Notes: a model not told the origin generated them from the letters alone. Numbered from the stretch's first letter, positions 8,653 through 16,953 are shown. The stretch is 64,000 nucleotides of DNA from Candidatus Defluviilinea proxima (GCA_016721115.1 JADKIW010000001.1:4479501-4543500), one strand, 5' to 3'. Translations and numbers: made by a program.

Positions 8653-10358
8653 CGGTTTTTCATCCGCCTCTCGTAGTCAATGAACCCCTGTACAAAGTGC
8701 GTACCATCCTTGATACCTGCCATCTGAGCAAGGTTGAACAAGGATGTCTCTTTCAAGTTCGCTTCTTCGATAACATGAGTATCCGTAAGGATTACAGAAG
8801 CGGCCGTATCCGCTATTTTTCTCCCGTTGGAGAGGACAATCGCGCGTGGCGTATATTCCAGCATTAAGTGCATGTCGTGCGTAATCAAGATGATCGTCAC
8901 GCCTAATTTATTGATCTCCACCAAGAATTCCATGATCTCAGTGTAATGACGGAAATCCTGCCCGGCGGTTGGCTCATCGAGAATGAGAATCTTTGGCTCA
9001 AGCACTAAAATGGACGCGATGGTTACCCGCTTTTTCTGTCCATAACTCAAAGCGGATATGGGCCAACTCTTGAAAGGCGCCAGGCCGCAAACCTTGAGCA
9101 CCTTTTCCACTTGTTCTGCAATTTTTTCTTCGGGAACGTTTCGCAAACGCAGGCCCAACGCAACTTCATCATAGATCATCGGCTTGGAAATCATCTGATT
9201 AGGGTTTTGCATTACCAACCCAATGATCTCAGCGCGTTCTTTGATCGTCCTGTTTTTGATATTCTCCCCTTTGTAGAGAATTGCACCCTGGTCTTCTTTT
9301 TCAAATCCACACAACAATTTAGACAGGGTAGACTTGCCCGCACCATTCCTGCCAACAATCGAGATCATTTCTCCTTCGCGGATATCAATATTTATGTTGC
9401 TTAATATCTGACGGTCACCATCATAAGAAAAGGAGATATTCTCCATCTTCAAAATGGATGGGTTCGTATTTACCTGATCTTCAGATCGGATGGCATCGTA
9501 CCATGTGGTTATGGCGCTTCGAGAAAGTTCAGTCTTCAATGTAGTGATATGCCCCGGTTGCATCTCGGTGGAGACTTTGACGCCTGCATATTTCAATGCA
9601 GTGATGTACAGAGGCTCTCGAATCCCGTTCTCGGTCAGAAGTGTGGAGGAAACAAGTTCATGGGGCGTCATATCAGCGACGATTCTGCCGTCATTGATCA
9701 TGATGACACGGTCAACATTCCGATGCAGAACATCTTCCAAACGGTGCTCAATAATGACAATCGTCTTTTGCGATTCCTTATGAATATCATCGATGATTTC
9801 AATGGCGGCTTTGCCGGTCGCAGGGTCCAAATTGGCAAGTGGTTCGTCGAAGAGCAAAATATCCACATTATCGATCATTACGCCGGCGAGCGAGGTGCGC
9901 TGTTTTTGCCCGCCAGACAATTCAAATGGAGATGAATTCAACAGGCTTTGCATATCCACCATCGCCGCCACTTTTTTTACACGGTCATGCATTTCGGCAT
10001 TGGAAACATTGTCATTTTCAAGTGCAAAAGCAATATCTTCACCGACAGTCAAGCCTACAAACTGTCCGTCGGCGTCTTGCAACACTGTACCAATGATCTT
10101 TGACAAGAGAAAAATATTCTGTTCTTTTGTTTCCAACCCGTTTATTTTCAAACTGCCTTGAATCTCCCCTTTATACGAAAACGGAATCAATCCATTCAGA
10201 CAATGTCCAAGCGTGCTTTTACCGCTACCGCTGGGGCCAATGATCAGTATTTTTTCGCCACGATTAATTTTCAGGTTGACATTGTGAAGGGTTGGCTCAG
10301 ATTGGCTGAAATATTGAAACGAAAAATCCTGAAATTCGATGATTGTCTGTTTGTCCAT
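8649..10358 (-). CDS. ecfA: ECF transporter ATPase, two fused ABC domains (EcfA)
   Basis: It powers ECF-type vitamin or metal uptake. One 569-residue chain holds two ABC domains. Domain 1 has Walker A GPSGSGKST at residues 41-49, the signature LSGGQKQR and Walker B LLFDEP. Domain 2 has Walker A GRNGAGKST near residue 333, the variant signature LSYGQKKR and LILDEPTAGQD. Fused A1-A2 proteins are typical of systems that work with UPF0397-type S components. The signature of domain 2 (Tyr instead of the second-position Gly) suggests unequal sites. The gene lies between the S-component gene and ecfT on the same strand, but a 15-bp hairpin separates it from the former. Confidence 0.92.
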   Translation of the reverse strand: MDKQTIIEFQDFSFQYFSQSEPTLHNVNLKINRGEKILIIGPSGSGKSTLGHCLNGLIPFSYKGEIQGSLKINGLETKEQNIFLLSKIIGTVLQDADGQFVGLTVGEDIAFALENDNVSNAEMHDRVKKVAAMVDMQSLLNSSPFELSGGQKQRTSLAGVMIDNVDILLFDEPLANLDPATGKAAIEIIDDIHKESQKTIVIIEHRLEDVLHRNVDRVIMINDGRIVADMTPHELVSSTLLTENGIREPLYITALKYAGVKVSTEMQPGHITTLKTELSRSAITTWYDAIRSEDQVNTNPSILKMENISFSYDGDRQILSNINIDIREGEMISIVGRNGAGKSTLSKLLCGFEKEDQGAILYKGENIKNRTIKERAEIIGLVMQNPNQMISKPMIYDEVALGLRLRNVPEEKIAEQVEKVLKVCGLAPFKSWPISALSYGQKKRVTIASILVLEPKILILDEPTAGQDFRHYTEIMEFLVEINKLGVTIILITHDMHLMLEYTPRAIVLSNGRKIADTAASVILTDTHVIEEANLKETSLFNLAQMAGIKDGTHFVQGFIDYERRMKNR

Positions 10359-10381
10359 AAATGCAAGCCTGCCGATTTATA

Positions 10382-10413
10382 ACACAAGGCTGTTGATGTC
10401 AACAGCCTTGTGT
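10382..10413 (-). terminator. Intercistronic hairpin between S component and ecfA
   Basis: This is a perfect 15-bp stem, ACACAAGGCTGTTGA with its complement, around a 2-base loop. On the minus strand it is followed by TATAAAT rather than a clean U-run. It may cause partial termination, giving more S component than ATPase, or protect the upstream message from decay. Confidence 0.65.
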
Positions 10414-10436
10414 AACAATCGAAAACAGGCGCCCGT

Positions 10437-10994
10437 TTAGCCTTTGCTCAGGCTACCCTTCTTTGTACGAGTCGCCGCATAAGCGATCAGCAAGAGAGTG
10501 CCGATCACCCCCGCACTGATCGCATTCATGATCGCTGCAGTTACGCCTTGTGTAAAGACCAGATTCACAGGTTCTTGATAAATCAAAATATCCAACACGG
10601 GCGCCACCACGATCCACGCAATCGCATTGCCGATCACCTGAATTACGTTGAAAGTGATGATGTCTTTTGTTTTGAATTCGCCTTCTTCAACGTTCGTGCG
10701 TTTGAAAGCAAAGCCAAAAACAAAACCAGCAACACCGCTGGCGATCACCCAGCTCCACCACGGGGAACCATACTGAATGGCGTCGCTAAGCGCATGGCCG
10801 ATGAAGGCGATCAACGCACCGGCAATGGGTCCGAACAACGTGGCAAAGAAAGCGCCCAAGCCATAGGCGGTCTGAAAGCTGGTTTCAGGGATGGGGGATG
10901 GAACCTTAACGTACATAAACAACAATGCAAAAATAGCCGCGCCCAAACCAGTGGCAACGATCGTTCTGGTGTTAACCTTGAAAAGCTCTTTCAT
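10437..10994 (-). CDS. ECF transporter substrate-binding S component (UPF0397 / PF07155 type)
   Basis: The S component captures the substrate in the membrane and delivers it to the EcfT-EcfA module. The 185 residues have about five to six helices. The family pattern is strong: VPSPIPETSFQTAYG near residue 30, GPIAGALIAFIGHALSD, and SPWWSWVIASGVAG, all hallmarks of UPF0397 proteins. The Pfam name mentions riboflavin, but the substrate of UPF0397 members is not settled and no riboswitch is visible upstream to name it. AAAGGAGAAAAG precedes the start, and a good promoter lies about 85 bases further upstream. Confidence 0.85.
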   Translation of the reverse strand: MKELFKVNTRTIVATGLGAAIFALLFMYVKVPSPIPETSFQTAYGLGAFFATLFGPIAGALIAFIGHALSDAIQYGSPWWSWVIASGVAGFVFGFAFKRTNVEEGEFKTKDIITFNVIQVIGNAIAWIVVAPVLDILIYQEPVNLVFTQGVTAAIMNAISAGVIGTLLLIAYAATRTKKGSLSKG

Positions 10995-11077
10995 ATTTCT
11001 TTTCTCCTTTTGATATGGTTTCTCAAACTCATCTTTTTATTTTACCGTACAACAACGGCGCTTTATTCGTCAGAACT

Positions 11078-11106
11078 ATTATCAATTCATCGAATCAGAA
11101 TGTCAA
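11078..11106 (-). promoter_or_regulatory. Sigma-70-type promoter of the ECF operon
   Basis: On the minus strand TTGACA (11101-11106) and GATAAT (11078-11083) are 17 bases apart. The leader to the ATG at 10994 is about 75 bases. It contains no riboswitch I can recognise. Confidence 0.75.
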
Positions 11107-11143
11107 GAAACGCGCCTACAAAAGCTAGAACACTATCTAGATG

Positions 11144-12235
11144 TTATAGTTTCTTCTTGAAAATCACCATCGGCGGCAAGTGGAAGTCTGGTGCCCGGTC
11201 ACTGGACCAGGACGCTCGGGGGGCCATGACAAGTCCGCATAGCAGGATCAGGGTTCGGTCATAGTTGACGCGCCAGCCTGCGAAGTCGAGCCAGGCTTGA
11301 TCACGATTCGGCTTGAGAGGCAGTCCAGCCTTGGCGAGCTGGTCAAGTACAGCATCAAATTCTGCACGCGCTACACAAATGGGAGTTTCAGGGTAGTGTG
11401 GATCGTGGGGATGAGGAATATCAAAATAATCCGCGATACGGTGAAAGGCGAGGAACCCTGCCCGTATACAAAGCGCGGCAGACGGCTCATAAGGAATATC
11501 CAGCGCTGAGAGCGTAATGGCGGCCGCATCCAAAACGGACCCTGCGGCAATCACCCACGAATTTTCAGCGCGCGGCGAGCGGAAGAAAACGAGTGCGGGC
11601 AAAGTGGTATGGCTCTCCTCCACGTCTGCGAACCAGCCCTCCCAGATCTTCCAGTACTCAGCTAACTTGTCCAAGCCATGAATACGGTTGAAGCGTAACA
11701 ACATCTCAGAGGCAGAGGGGGGACCTCCCGCACGGACCTCGTGCATGTTGACTGCTTGTTCACGCCGTGAGAACGCGGCATATATGGTTGGTAAATAGGC
11801 AATCAGAAGCGCAACAAGAATCAAGCCCAGCATGGCCTCGATAAATTCGAACGCATCAATCAGAAATGTATTCTCTGTTGCAAAACCAAGTGTGAACAAC
11901 GATGAGCCGCTCAATTGATACGCTGTGAACCAATCCCCCACTCCCATGCTCCAATACATGGCTGTAAAGCCAAGTGAGATCAACAGGTACCAGGTCGGCA
12001 TAAGGAGCATCAACCCGATCGGTGCGTAATACGCCATGATCGCGTCACGCCGTTCGTAGGTCTTTGCAAAGTGAAGGATAAAGTCAAAGATGCGGCGCAA
12101 GAGTCCGAAAACAATACGATTCAATTGGCTTCTTGCCGCACGAGGCAAAACAAACGTGGATAGGGCCGAGAAGAGTGTGAGAATGACTGTTATTAAGCCA
12201 GCAAGGAAAATAAATGTATGAATAAAAGAGTCCAT
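11144..12235 (-). CDS. Channel-like membrane protein with degenerate pore motif
   Basis: The 363 residues start with a hydrophobic helix (residues 5-30), then two helices around a re-entrant segment near residue 110 and a following helix, as in two-helix potassium channels (Ion_trans_2). Where those channels have the TxGYGD filter, this has SSLFTLGFATENT, so potassium selectivity is doubtful. The C-terminal half (from about residue 170) is soluble and probably cytoplasmic, with several Trp and His residues. The start codon is 6 bases after TATAAT at 12242-12247 on the minus strand, with no ribosome site, hence a leaderless start. The channel assignment is inference from layout. Confidence 0.6.
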   Translation of the reverse strand: MDSFIHTFIFLAGLITVILTLFSALSTFVLPRAARSQLNRIVFGLLRRIFDFILHFAKTYERRDAIMAYYAPIGLMLLMPTWYLLISLGFTAMYWSMGVGDWFTAYQLSGSSLFTLGFATENTFLIDAFEFIEAMLGLILVALLIAYLPTIYAAFSRREQAVNMHEVRAGGPPSASEMLLRFNRIHGLDKLAEYWKIWEGWFADVEESHTTLPALVFFRSPRAENSWVIAAGSVLDAAAITLSALDIPYEPSAALCIRAGFLAFHRIADYFDIPHPHDPHYPETPICVARAEFDAVLDQLAKAGLPLKPNRDQAWLDFAGWRVNYDRTLILLCGLVMAPRASWSSDRAPDFHLPPMVIFKKKL

Positions 12236-12241
12236 GCATGG

Positions 12242-12247
12242 ATTATA
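12242..12247 (-). promoter_or_regulatory. -10 box of a leaderless promoter
   Basis: TATAAT on the minus strand lies 6 bases before the ATG whose first base is 12235, the same spacing as at 6023 and 6921. Confidence 0.6.
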
Positions 12248-12319
12248 ACCGTGCCTTTAATAGGGCTTGACAGCCGTGCTATACTAAAAAAAGCACATGG
12301 ACACGCCAAGGAGGCAACC

Positions 12320-12892
12320 ATGAAAGCGACTTTTGCATTACTCGCGAATTCAGACGTCCACAACTATATTCGGAAACTATCGTGGGATATCCACCAAAAA
12401 TATCGTACGGGAACGCGTCACGCCGCCCTGCCGCCGCATATCTCATTGAAACAGCCTTTTCATGTTCCAGATCTCCGCACACTCGATGAGTACATGGATG
12501 AATTGGCAGGCTCCCTTCAACCTTTTGACGTTACCTTGACAGAGCTTCAAGCCGTTCCCATGCTCTTCGATGGAACCGAATATGGCATTCTCTGGGCGGC
12601 TGTGGAAGAGACGGAGACATTACGAGAACTGCATCACCGTATCAACAAGGACTTAAGCCAGCGTTTCGGAGACGTATCCGCAGATTTTGACGGGGACAAG
12701 TATCGTTTTCACATGAGTGTAATGATGTGTGGCCACCTGATGGAGATCTGTAACAAGTATCAGGGCGAGATCGAATACTCCAAAATCAACTTGAGCTACA
12801 CTGCTCATGAACTCGCCATGTTCGTCTACGATGAACCAACAGGTCCGCATGGGGACCAGTTATGTTACAAGATTCGGCCATTGGGGAGGTGA
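12320..12892 (+). CDS. 2'-5' RNA ligase / phosphoesterase family protein
   Basis: This 190-residue protein carries two HxS motifs, HISLKQPF near residue 38 and FHMSVMM near residue 132, the paired catalytic signature of the 2H phosphoesterase superfamily (LigT, ThpR, YjcG). Such enzymes act on 2',3'-cyclic or 2'-5' phosphodiester bonds in RNA or nucleotides. The physiological substrate here is unknown. The start at 12320 has AAGGAGG 5 bases before it; the longer in-frame start at 12218 would lie inside the divergent promoter and is rejected. The gene is divergent from the channel-like gene. Confidence 0.8.
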   Translation: MKATFALLANSDVHNYIRKLSWDIHQKYRTGTRHAALPPHISLKQPFHVPDLRTLDEYMDELAGSLQPFDVTLTELQAVPMLFDGTEYGILWAAVEETETLRELHHRINKDLSQRFGDVSADFDGDKYRFHMSVMMCGHLMEICNKYQGEIEYSKINLSYTAHELAMFVYDEPTGPHGDQLCYKIRPLGR

Positions 12893-12983
12893 TGGCCAGC
12901 GTCTAACGTTTCATTATGGAAGTATTATGCAATTATGATCATTACACATCGTATAATTCTTCCCATAGTAAAGGATAATTACT

Positions 12984-13637
12984 GTGGAAACCATTGAAGT
13001 TCCTCTCTTTCTTTTGGCTAACTTTGATAGTATGACCATTCGCACACCCCTAACATCAATTAGAGGCTACACAGATGTTATGCTAGAAGGTGTGGCAGGA
13101 CCAATTACAGAGGACCAACAACACTATCTAAAAATCATCAAAAGTAATGCAGAACGATTATGGAAGATATTTGGTATCTTACTAGATGCTCAGCGTTATA
13201 TTGTTTATAGACAAAGCGTTACGTCATCAAATCTCAAAGTGTGGGAATTAATGGATTTTTGGGATGAAGAAATAAAACTTCATCCCAAGCTCCACACAAC
13301 CATCAAAGTTTCAGATGACGAGATTCTGTTATGGGGCGATCAGATACATGTGCATAAAGCACTAGAGTGTGCCGTCCATCTCATTGAAGATATCACAACA
13401 GATGGTCTGGAAAACGAGATTACCATCATGTCTCTTCAGAATGCTAATGCCACTACTCTACAATTTGAATTTAGCAGAACGGATATCACGGAAGGTGAAT
13501 ATTTCGACTCTTATATCGATCCTTATAGATTTGTCATGCAACGCGTTATGGAGTTACACAATGGAACGTTTGAATTAAAAGATGCACCAGCTGAGAAAAT
13601 GCAAATCATTCTTACTTTTCCTAATTCCGTAAAATAG
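12984..13637 (+). CDS. Histidine kinase-like protein lacking the phospho-accepting histidine
   Basis: It encodes 217 residues from GTG. Residues 13-70 resemble the HisKA dimerisation domain of sensor kinases (SMTIRTPLTSIRGY, then EGVAGPITEDQQHYLKII). In true kinases the motif reads S-H-E-L-R-T-P-L; here Met replaces the His. The C-terminal half is where the ATPase domain should be, but the N, G1 and G2 boxes are not visible. It is therefore probably a pseudokinase that dimerises or binds a response regulator. TATAAT at 12952-12957 and AAAGG before the GTG support expression. The gene ends in a terminator. Confidence 0.65.
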   Translation: METIEVPLFLLANFDSMTIRTPLTSIRGYTDVMLEGVAGPITEDQQHYLKIIKSNAERLWKIFGILLDAQRYIVYRQSVTSSNLKVWELMDFWDEEIKLHPKLHTTIKVSDDEILLWGDQIHVHKALECAVHLIEDITTDGLENEITIMSLQNANATTLQFEFSRTDITEGEYFDSYIDPYRFVMQRVMELHNGTFELKDAPAEKMQIILTFPNSVK

Positions 13638-13657
13638 ACACCTTGCTATCAGGCACA

Positions 13658-13689
13658 AAAAAGCGGACGAGTAAATTCGTCCGCTTTTT
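13658..13689. terminator. Bidirectional terminator between convergent genes
   Basis: The stem AAAAAGCGGACGA / TCGTCCGCTTTTT has a 6-base loop. It serves the pseudokinase gene (+) and the thioredoxin-like gene (-). Confidence 0.92.
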
Positions 13690-13708
13690 AAATTGATTTT
13701 GAAAACTT

Positions 13709-14257
13709 TTACTGCACATATTGCGCGAACACTTCTTCGAATTCTTCTTCGGTAGTGTATCCCACCCATTTCTTTAGGACATTTCCATTTTCGTCGAGTA
13801 AATATACTTCAGGCTGATAGTAAAAACCAAGTTGACGCTGGAAAGGCTCCGTTCCGATATCGTTGGCATCCAGATAGGTAAATTTGATTCGTCCAAAGTA
13901 TTTTGCTTCGAGCCCATGAACCATGGGCGCCATTTGGCGGCAAGTACCTCAGGTAAAGCGGAAAAATTCCACAAACTGCAACCCACCAGAAGCGAGACTG
14001 ACTGTTCGTGGATCAGTGGCTTCGAGGTTAGGTCCACGCGAGGTGGCGACAGGGAAAGGTGTGGGTGCAAGAGTTTCGGTTGGGACGGCAACAACCACTT
14101 CGGTCGCTGTGTCCAAGATGGGCGTTGCGCTTGGCCCAACGGTGGCAGAAGCAGGCTGGGGCGACGGTTGAGGAGTCACAGCCGCAGGGGCGCACGAGGC
14201 CAGTAGTATGGCAAGCAAGCCAAGGTTAAGGAAGAAGCGGGGTTTCGTCATATTCAT
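13709..14257 (-). CDS. Thioredoxin-fold lipoprotein, candidate selenoprotein (in-frame TGA at residue 103)
   Basis: Read through the TGA at 13949-13951, the gene encodes 182 residues. It has a signal peptide with lipobox LLASC, a Thr/Pro linker (about residues 23-75) and a thioredoxin domain. The active site reads FFRFT-TGA-GTCRQMAP, so the TGA stands exactly where the first Cys of CxxC belongs. The domain then continues normally (GRIKFTYLDAND, cis-Pro region QPEVYLLDENG) to TAA. This is the UxxC pattern of selenocysteine thioredoxins. A hairpin follows the TGA at 13912-13928. The protein would be an extracytoplasmic thiol-selenol reductase tethered to the membrane. Alternatives are a nonsense mutation or a base error (TGC or TGT to TGA). 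No sel genes lie in the window to decide. A TATAAA box 7 bases before the ATG suggests leaderless expression. Confidence 0.7.
13912..13928 (-). promoter_or_regulatory. Candidate bacterial SECIS hairpin
   Basis: In the minus-strand message a 7-bp stem, GCCCATG with CATGGGC, closes the loop GUU. The loop starts 27 nt after the UGA and its first base is G. Bacterial SECIS elements lie within the coding sequence shortly after UGA, with a small apical loop carrying G near its start. The stem also codes for PMVHG, so chance pairing is possible. Confidence 0.4.
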
Positions 14258-14264
14258 TAGAAAA

Positions 14265-14270
14265 TTTATA
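14265..14270 (-). promoter_or_regulatory. Possible -10 box of a leaderless promoter for the thioredoxin-like gene
   Basis: TATAAA on the minus strand lies 7 bases before the ATG at 14257. No ribosome site is visible. Confidence 0.4.
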
Positions 14271-14329
14271 TCAGAAAATTCTTACGAAGAGATTAATATA
14301 ACCCTTCATAGGTGATGATTTTCGTCACT

Positions 14330-14358
14330 TTGACGAGGGTCACATCCTACGCTATACT
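14330..14358 (+). promoter_or_regulatory. Sigma-70-type promoter for the aldehyde dehydrogenase gene
   Basis: TTGACG (14330-14335) and TATACT (14353-14358) are 17 bases apart. The leader to ATG 14468 is about 100 bases and carries AGGAGG near its end. Confidence 0.75.
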
Positions 14359-14467
14359 GTCTTTAGTTAAGTGATTCACGTGTTGAATGTTGTATAGTCC
14401 AACTGCTGAATCGCCAAACTACTCAACCACCAAACCACAAACTCTTCAACTCAATTCAGGAGGCAGA

Positions 14468-16120
14468 ATGGCTTTCAAACTCACGTACGCCACAATGTTC
14501 AACCCACCCGAGGCATTGCACACGGGTTTCGACAAGGCAGTTGCGAAACTCAAGGCAAACTTAGGCAAGGAATACGGGATGATCATTGACGGCAAGGATG
14601 TCTTCGCAGAGGATAAATTCGAGGACCGCTCACCCGTGAACACCGATTGGGTACTGGCCGTCATGCAGAAAGGCAACGCATCGCACGCAAAGATGGCAAT
14701 TGATGCGGCACGCAGGGCCTTCCCCGCATGGAGCCGCACACCATGGCAAACGCGTGTAAAGTTGGTACGCAAAGCATCGGCTTTGATCGAGAAGCGCATT
14801 TTCGAACTCGGCGCGGCGATGGCTTTGGAAGTGGGCAAGAACCGCATGGAATCGCTTGGCGATGTACAGGAAACTGCCGACCTGATGTATTGGTCTGCTC
14901 AAATGGTGGAGGAAAACAAAGGCTTCGTCAAACCGATGGGCAAAGACCCGCTCGTTGGATATGACTCGACAAACGTCTCTGTGCTCAAACCGTACGGTGT
15001 ATGGCTTGTGGTCTCGCCGTTCAACTTCCCCTTCGCTCTGAGCGGAGGTCCCACCGGCGCCGCCCTTGTAGCTGGAAATACGGTCGTCCTTAAACCGGCA
15101 ACGGATACAGCATGGATCGTGCGACTCTACGCTGAATGCTTGCGCGATGCCGGCATCCCTGACGGTGTCTTCAATTTTGTCACCGGCCCCGGCTCCACGC
15201 TTGGCCAGGCCCTTGTAGATAGCCCCGAAGTGGACGGCGTAACCTTCACCGGTTCATTCGATGTAGGCATGAAGATGTTCCGCGATTTCGGAAGCCGCAA
15301 CTACGTACGCCCCATCATATTGGAACTTGGCGGCAAGAACCCTGCCATCGTTTCACGCAATGCCAATCTTGATGATGCCACTACTGGCATCATCCGTTCG
15401 GCGTTCGGTTTGCAGGGACAAAAATGCTCGGCCGCATCACGCGTCATTGTGGAAGAACCCGTCTACGATGCGTTGGTCGCCAAACTCAAAGCAAAGGCTG
15501 ATGCCCTCGTTATCGGCGACCCAACCGACCGTAACACGTATCTCGGCCCTGTAGTCAACAACAGTTCCTACAAAGATTTCAAAGACTTCACTGAAGAGAT
15601 CAATGGCGCAGGCGGCAAGTTCTTAACCGGCGGTCACGTGAAAACCGGCGGCGATTTCGATAAGGGGTATTACTGCGAGCCCACCCTCGTCACCGACCTG
15701 CCATTCAGTCATCGTTTGTGGCAACATGAAATGTTCCTGCCCATTACCACCATCGGCAAGGTGAGCAACCTCGCCGAAGCCATGGAGATCGCCAACAACG
15801 TGAACTATGGTCTCACCGCTGGCTTCTATGGTTCCGCAAAAGAAACCGCATGGTTCTTCGATAACATCGAAGCTGGCGTCACGTATGCCAATCGTCCGCA
15901 AGGCGCAACCACAGGCGCATGGCCGGGCTTCCAACCCTTCGGCGGCTGGAAAGGCTCCGGTTCAAGCGGCAAGAATGGCGGCGGTTATTACTACGTTCAA
16001 CTCTACATGCACGAACAGATCCAAACATTGATCAAGCCTGCACCCGTGAAGGCAGCACCGAAAAAAGCAGCCAAAAAAGTTGTAAAGAAGGTTGCTAAAA
16101 AGACTGCCAAGCGTAAATAA
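14468..16120 (+). CDS. Aldehyde dehydrogenase, probably 1-pyrroline-5-carboxylate dehydrogenase, with a histone-like tail
   Basis: The 550-residue enzyme should oxidise an aldehyde with NAD(P), most likely glutamate semialdehyde in proline breakdown. Visible are the catalytic Cys in GQKCSAASR near residue 320, LELGGKNPAIV with the general base Glu, and VVSPFNFPFALSGGP for the nucleotide site. Together they resemble the P5C dehydrogenase group more than simple acetaldehyde enzymes. After the normal end (HEQIQTLIKPAP) comes a 25-residue tail of Lys, Ala and Val repeats (AAKKVVKKVAKKTAKRK), like histone H1 or HU tails; this is not normal for the family. AGGAGG lies 4 bases before ATG 14468. The upstream in-frame ATG at 14387 has no site. 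No proline dehydrogenase lies nearby. Confidence 0.82.
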   Translation: MAFKLTYATMFNPPEALHTGFDKAVAKLKANLGKEYGMIIDGKDVFAEDKFEDRSPVNTDWVLAVMQKGNASHAKMAIDAARRAFPAWSRTPWQTRVKLVRKASALIEKRIFELGAAMALEVGKNRMESLGDVQETADLMYWSAQMVEENKGFVKPMGKDPLVGYDSTNVSVLKPYGVWLVVSPFNFPFALSGGPTGAALVAGNTVVLKPATDTAWIVRLYAECLRDAGIPDGVFNFVTGPGSTLGQALVDSPEVDGVTFTGSFDVGMKMFRDFGSRNYVRPIILELGGKNPAIVSRNANLDDATTGIIRSAFGLQGQKCSAASRVIVEEPVYDALVAKLKAKADALVIGDPTDRNTYLGPVVNNSSYKDFKDFTEEINGAGGKFLTGGHVKTGGDFDKGYYCEPTLVTDLPFSHRLWQHEMFLPITTIGKVSNLAEAMEIANNVNYGLTAGFYGSAKETAWFFDNIEAGVTYANRPQGATTGAWPGFQPFGGWKGSGSSGKNGGGYYYVQLYMHEQIQTLIKPAPVKAAPKKAAKKVVKKVAKKTAKRK

Positions 16121-16127
16121 ACTAGTG

Positions 16128-16154
16128 GCCCTTCCTGAAAAGGGAGGGCTTTTT
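16128..16154 (+). terminator. Rho-independent terminator after the aldehyde dehydrogenase
   Basis: The stem GCCCTTCC / GGGAGGGC (one G-U pair) has loop TGAAAA and is followed by TTTTT. Confidence 0.9.
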
Positions 16155-16162
16155 GATTAACC

Positions 16163-16921
16163 ATGCCCTGGAACCCTGACCTATATCACAAATTCCAATC
16201 GCAACGCGCCGCTCCGTTTTATGACTTGCTCGCGATGGTGGATGTGCGCCCGAATCTCAAAGTCATTGACCTCGGATGTGGCACCGGTGAATTGACTCGC
16301 CAACTGGCGGATACACTTCCAAACAGTCATGTGACCGGTCTCGATAGCTCCACTCAAATGCTGGATAAAGCCGCTTCTTTTTCGACGCCAAATCTGGTCT
16401 TCCAACAAGGAGATCAATCCACGCTGACAGGTAAATGGGACCTCATCTTCAGCAACGCCGCATTGCAATGGAGCGAGAACCACGCGGAGCTGATCCCCTA
16501 TCTCTTCGATAAACTCAACCCCGGCGGACAACTTGCCGTGCAAATTCCATCCAACCATAATCACATCTCGCACCAGATCTATCGTGAGACGGCCGAAGAG
16601 GATATGTTCAAATTCATCCTACAAGGCTTTCAACGCTATGCGCCTGTCCTCCCCATCGATGATTACTCTCGCATCCTGTTTGATTGCGGCGCGGAAGAGA
16701 TCAACGTCTTCGAGAAGATCTATCCGCACGTTCTGGAGGATTCAGACGCAGTGGTAGAATGGATTTCAGGCACAGCACTGGTCCCATATTTTGAACGGCT
16801 TGGTGAACATAAGGATACATTCGTGGAAGCTATACGTAAGAAGATGCGTATGGCTATGCCGGATAGTCCCGTTTTCTACCCATTTCGCCGAATCTTATTC
16901 TCAGCAAAAAAACCAAAATAA
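16163..16921 (+). CDS. tam: Class I SAM-dependent methyltransferase (trans-aconitate 2-methyltransferase-like)
   Basis: This 252-residue enzyme transfers a methyl group from S-adenosylmethionine. Motif I VIDLGCGTGELTRQL is near residue 33, followed by acidic VTGLDSSTQML and the post-motif SNAALQW. The start WNPDLYHKFQSQRAAPF and the QIPSN segment are typical of Tam, which methylates trans-aconitate formed as a side product of the citric acid cycle. The specific substrate is inferred from this resemblance. The ATG at 16163 is close behind the preceding terminator, and no ribosome site is evident. Confidence 0.82.
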   Translation: MPWNPDLYHKFQSQRAAPFYDLLAMVDVRPNLKVIDLGCGTGELTRQLADTLPNSHVTGLDSSTQMLDKAASFSTPNLVFQQGDQSTLTGKWDLIFSNAALQWSENHAELIPYLFDKLNPGGQLAVQIPSNHNHISHQIYRETAEEDMFKFILQGFQRYAPVLPIDDYSRILFDCGAEEINVFEKIYPHVLEDSDAVVEWISGTALVPYFERLGEHKDTFVEAIRKKMRMAMPDSPVFYPFRRILFSAKKPK

Positions 16922-16953
16922 ACCAGAAAACCTGATAGGTTTAACAATACATC

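Noticed and set aside
10995..11077. Riboswitch in the leader of the ECF operon
   Set aside because: The leader is about 75 bases, AT-rich, and shows none of the conserved cores of FMN, TPP, cobalamin or preQ1 elements.
12267..12285. TTGACA plus TATACT promoter before the RNA ligase-like gene
   Set aside because: The two boxes are only 7 bases apart, too close for one sigma-70 promoter; the TATACT may work with another -35 element.
13931..13951. Two separate short genes split by a stop codon in the thioredoxin-like gene
   Set aside because: The second part would begin with Met 5 codons after the TGA, without ribosome site, and would lack the first strand and half of the active site.
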